From assembly GCA_002286855.1 (NCBI GenBank), contig NRSV01000120.1:1-47763 (forward strand): a stretch of DNA of 47,763 bases, read 5' to 3'. The stretch is from Bipolaris cookei (Eukaryota; Ascomycota; Dothideomycetes; Pleosporales; Pleosporaceae). The translations under genes and the position numbers were made by a program. Shown here one piece after another: positions 47,665-47,763 of the stretch (its first letter is position 1; each line of letters starts with the position of its first letter). Under the pieces are notes generated by a model, which saw nothing but the letters and a program-made list of their open reading frames with translations, was not told the origin of the DNA and did not search any database.

Positions 47665-47763
47665 TATACACACACAATTTATTTACGCCCGGCGGCCGAG
47701 CCGAAAGGGCTACTAACGCTAGTCTAGCTTTACGCTTCCTATGCTACGTCTTGGTCTCCTTAG
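47665..47763 (-). mobile_element. 3' end of a second LINE copy, running off the window
   Basis: Nearly identical to 46060-46155, including the tail complement ACACACAATTTATTTACGCC. It shows that another copy in the same orientation lies immediately to the right, head-to-tail. Confidence 0.85.

Noticed and set aside
46446..47716. Plus-strand ORFs opposite the LINE
   Set aside because: Antisense shadows of the RNase H coding region.

Overview
The window is a left chromosome end of a filamentous ascomycete (Pezizomycotina-like). This rests on the terminal CCCTAA telomere array, the TTAGGG telomere type, telomere-linked RecQ-type helicases, pogo/Fot-like and Ty1/copia-like transposons, Tad-like LINEs, and decayed single-copy genes with F-box and BTB domains. 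I cannot name the species from sequence alone.

Layout. 1-109 is the telomere. 143-366 is a degenerate 16-bp tandem repeat, followed by AT-rich DNA and a (CTA)n microsatellite. Two very large telomere-linked helicase genes stand head to head: TLH1 (845-6043, minus) and TLH2 (6732-11765, plus). They share a 690-bp intergenic region with an interstitial TTAGGG tract, three 14-bp direct repeats and a CCAAT box. Past TLH2, 12118-12213 is an inverted copy of the subtelomeric DNA at about 302-400. It is cut off by a dispersed repeat R, which recurs at 20.7 kb and 26.0 kb. A third, truncated helicase copy with a nonsense codon lies at 27.3-29.0 kb.

The rest is a transposon graveyard with some nearly intact elements. 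Two pogo-like elements lie back to back (13857-15717 and 15732-17586). A copia element (29538-37080) carries a pogo-like element (32826-34965) inside its integrase. The copia element itself abuts a 5'-truncated relic of that same pogo family (37081-39025). There are TA-flanked MITEs, LINE relics (41.98-43.2 kb) and two head-to-tail young LINE copies at the right edge. Host-type genes are few: a 272-aa unknown protein (18835-19653), and decayed F-box, BTB/POZ and T1-BTB genes, plus a stop-broken zinc-finger-like gene.

Main point of interest. Both full-length helicases carry, between an N-terminal C2H2 finger and the helicase core, a segment that reads like a tyrosine recombinase catalytic domain (Arg-Lys-Arg/His-His-Tyr in TLH2). 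If this holds, the genes are recombinase-helicase fusions and possibly self-mobilising subtelomeric elements, rather than only telomere-linked helicases.
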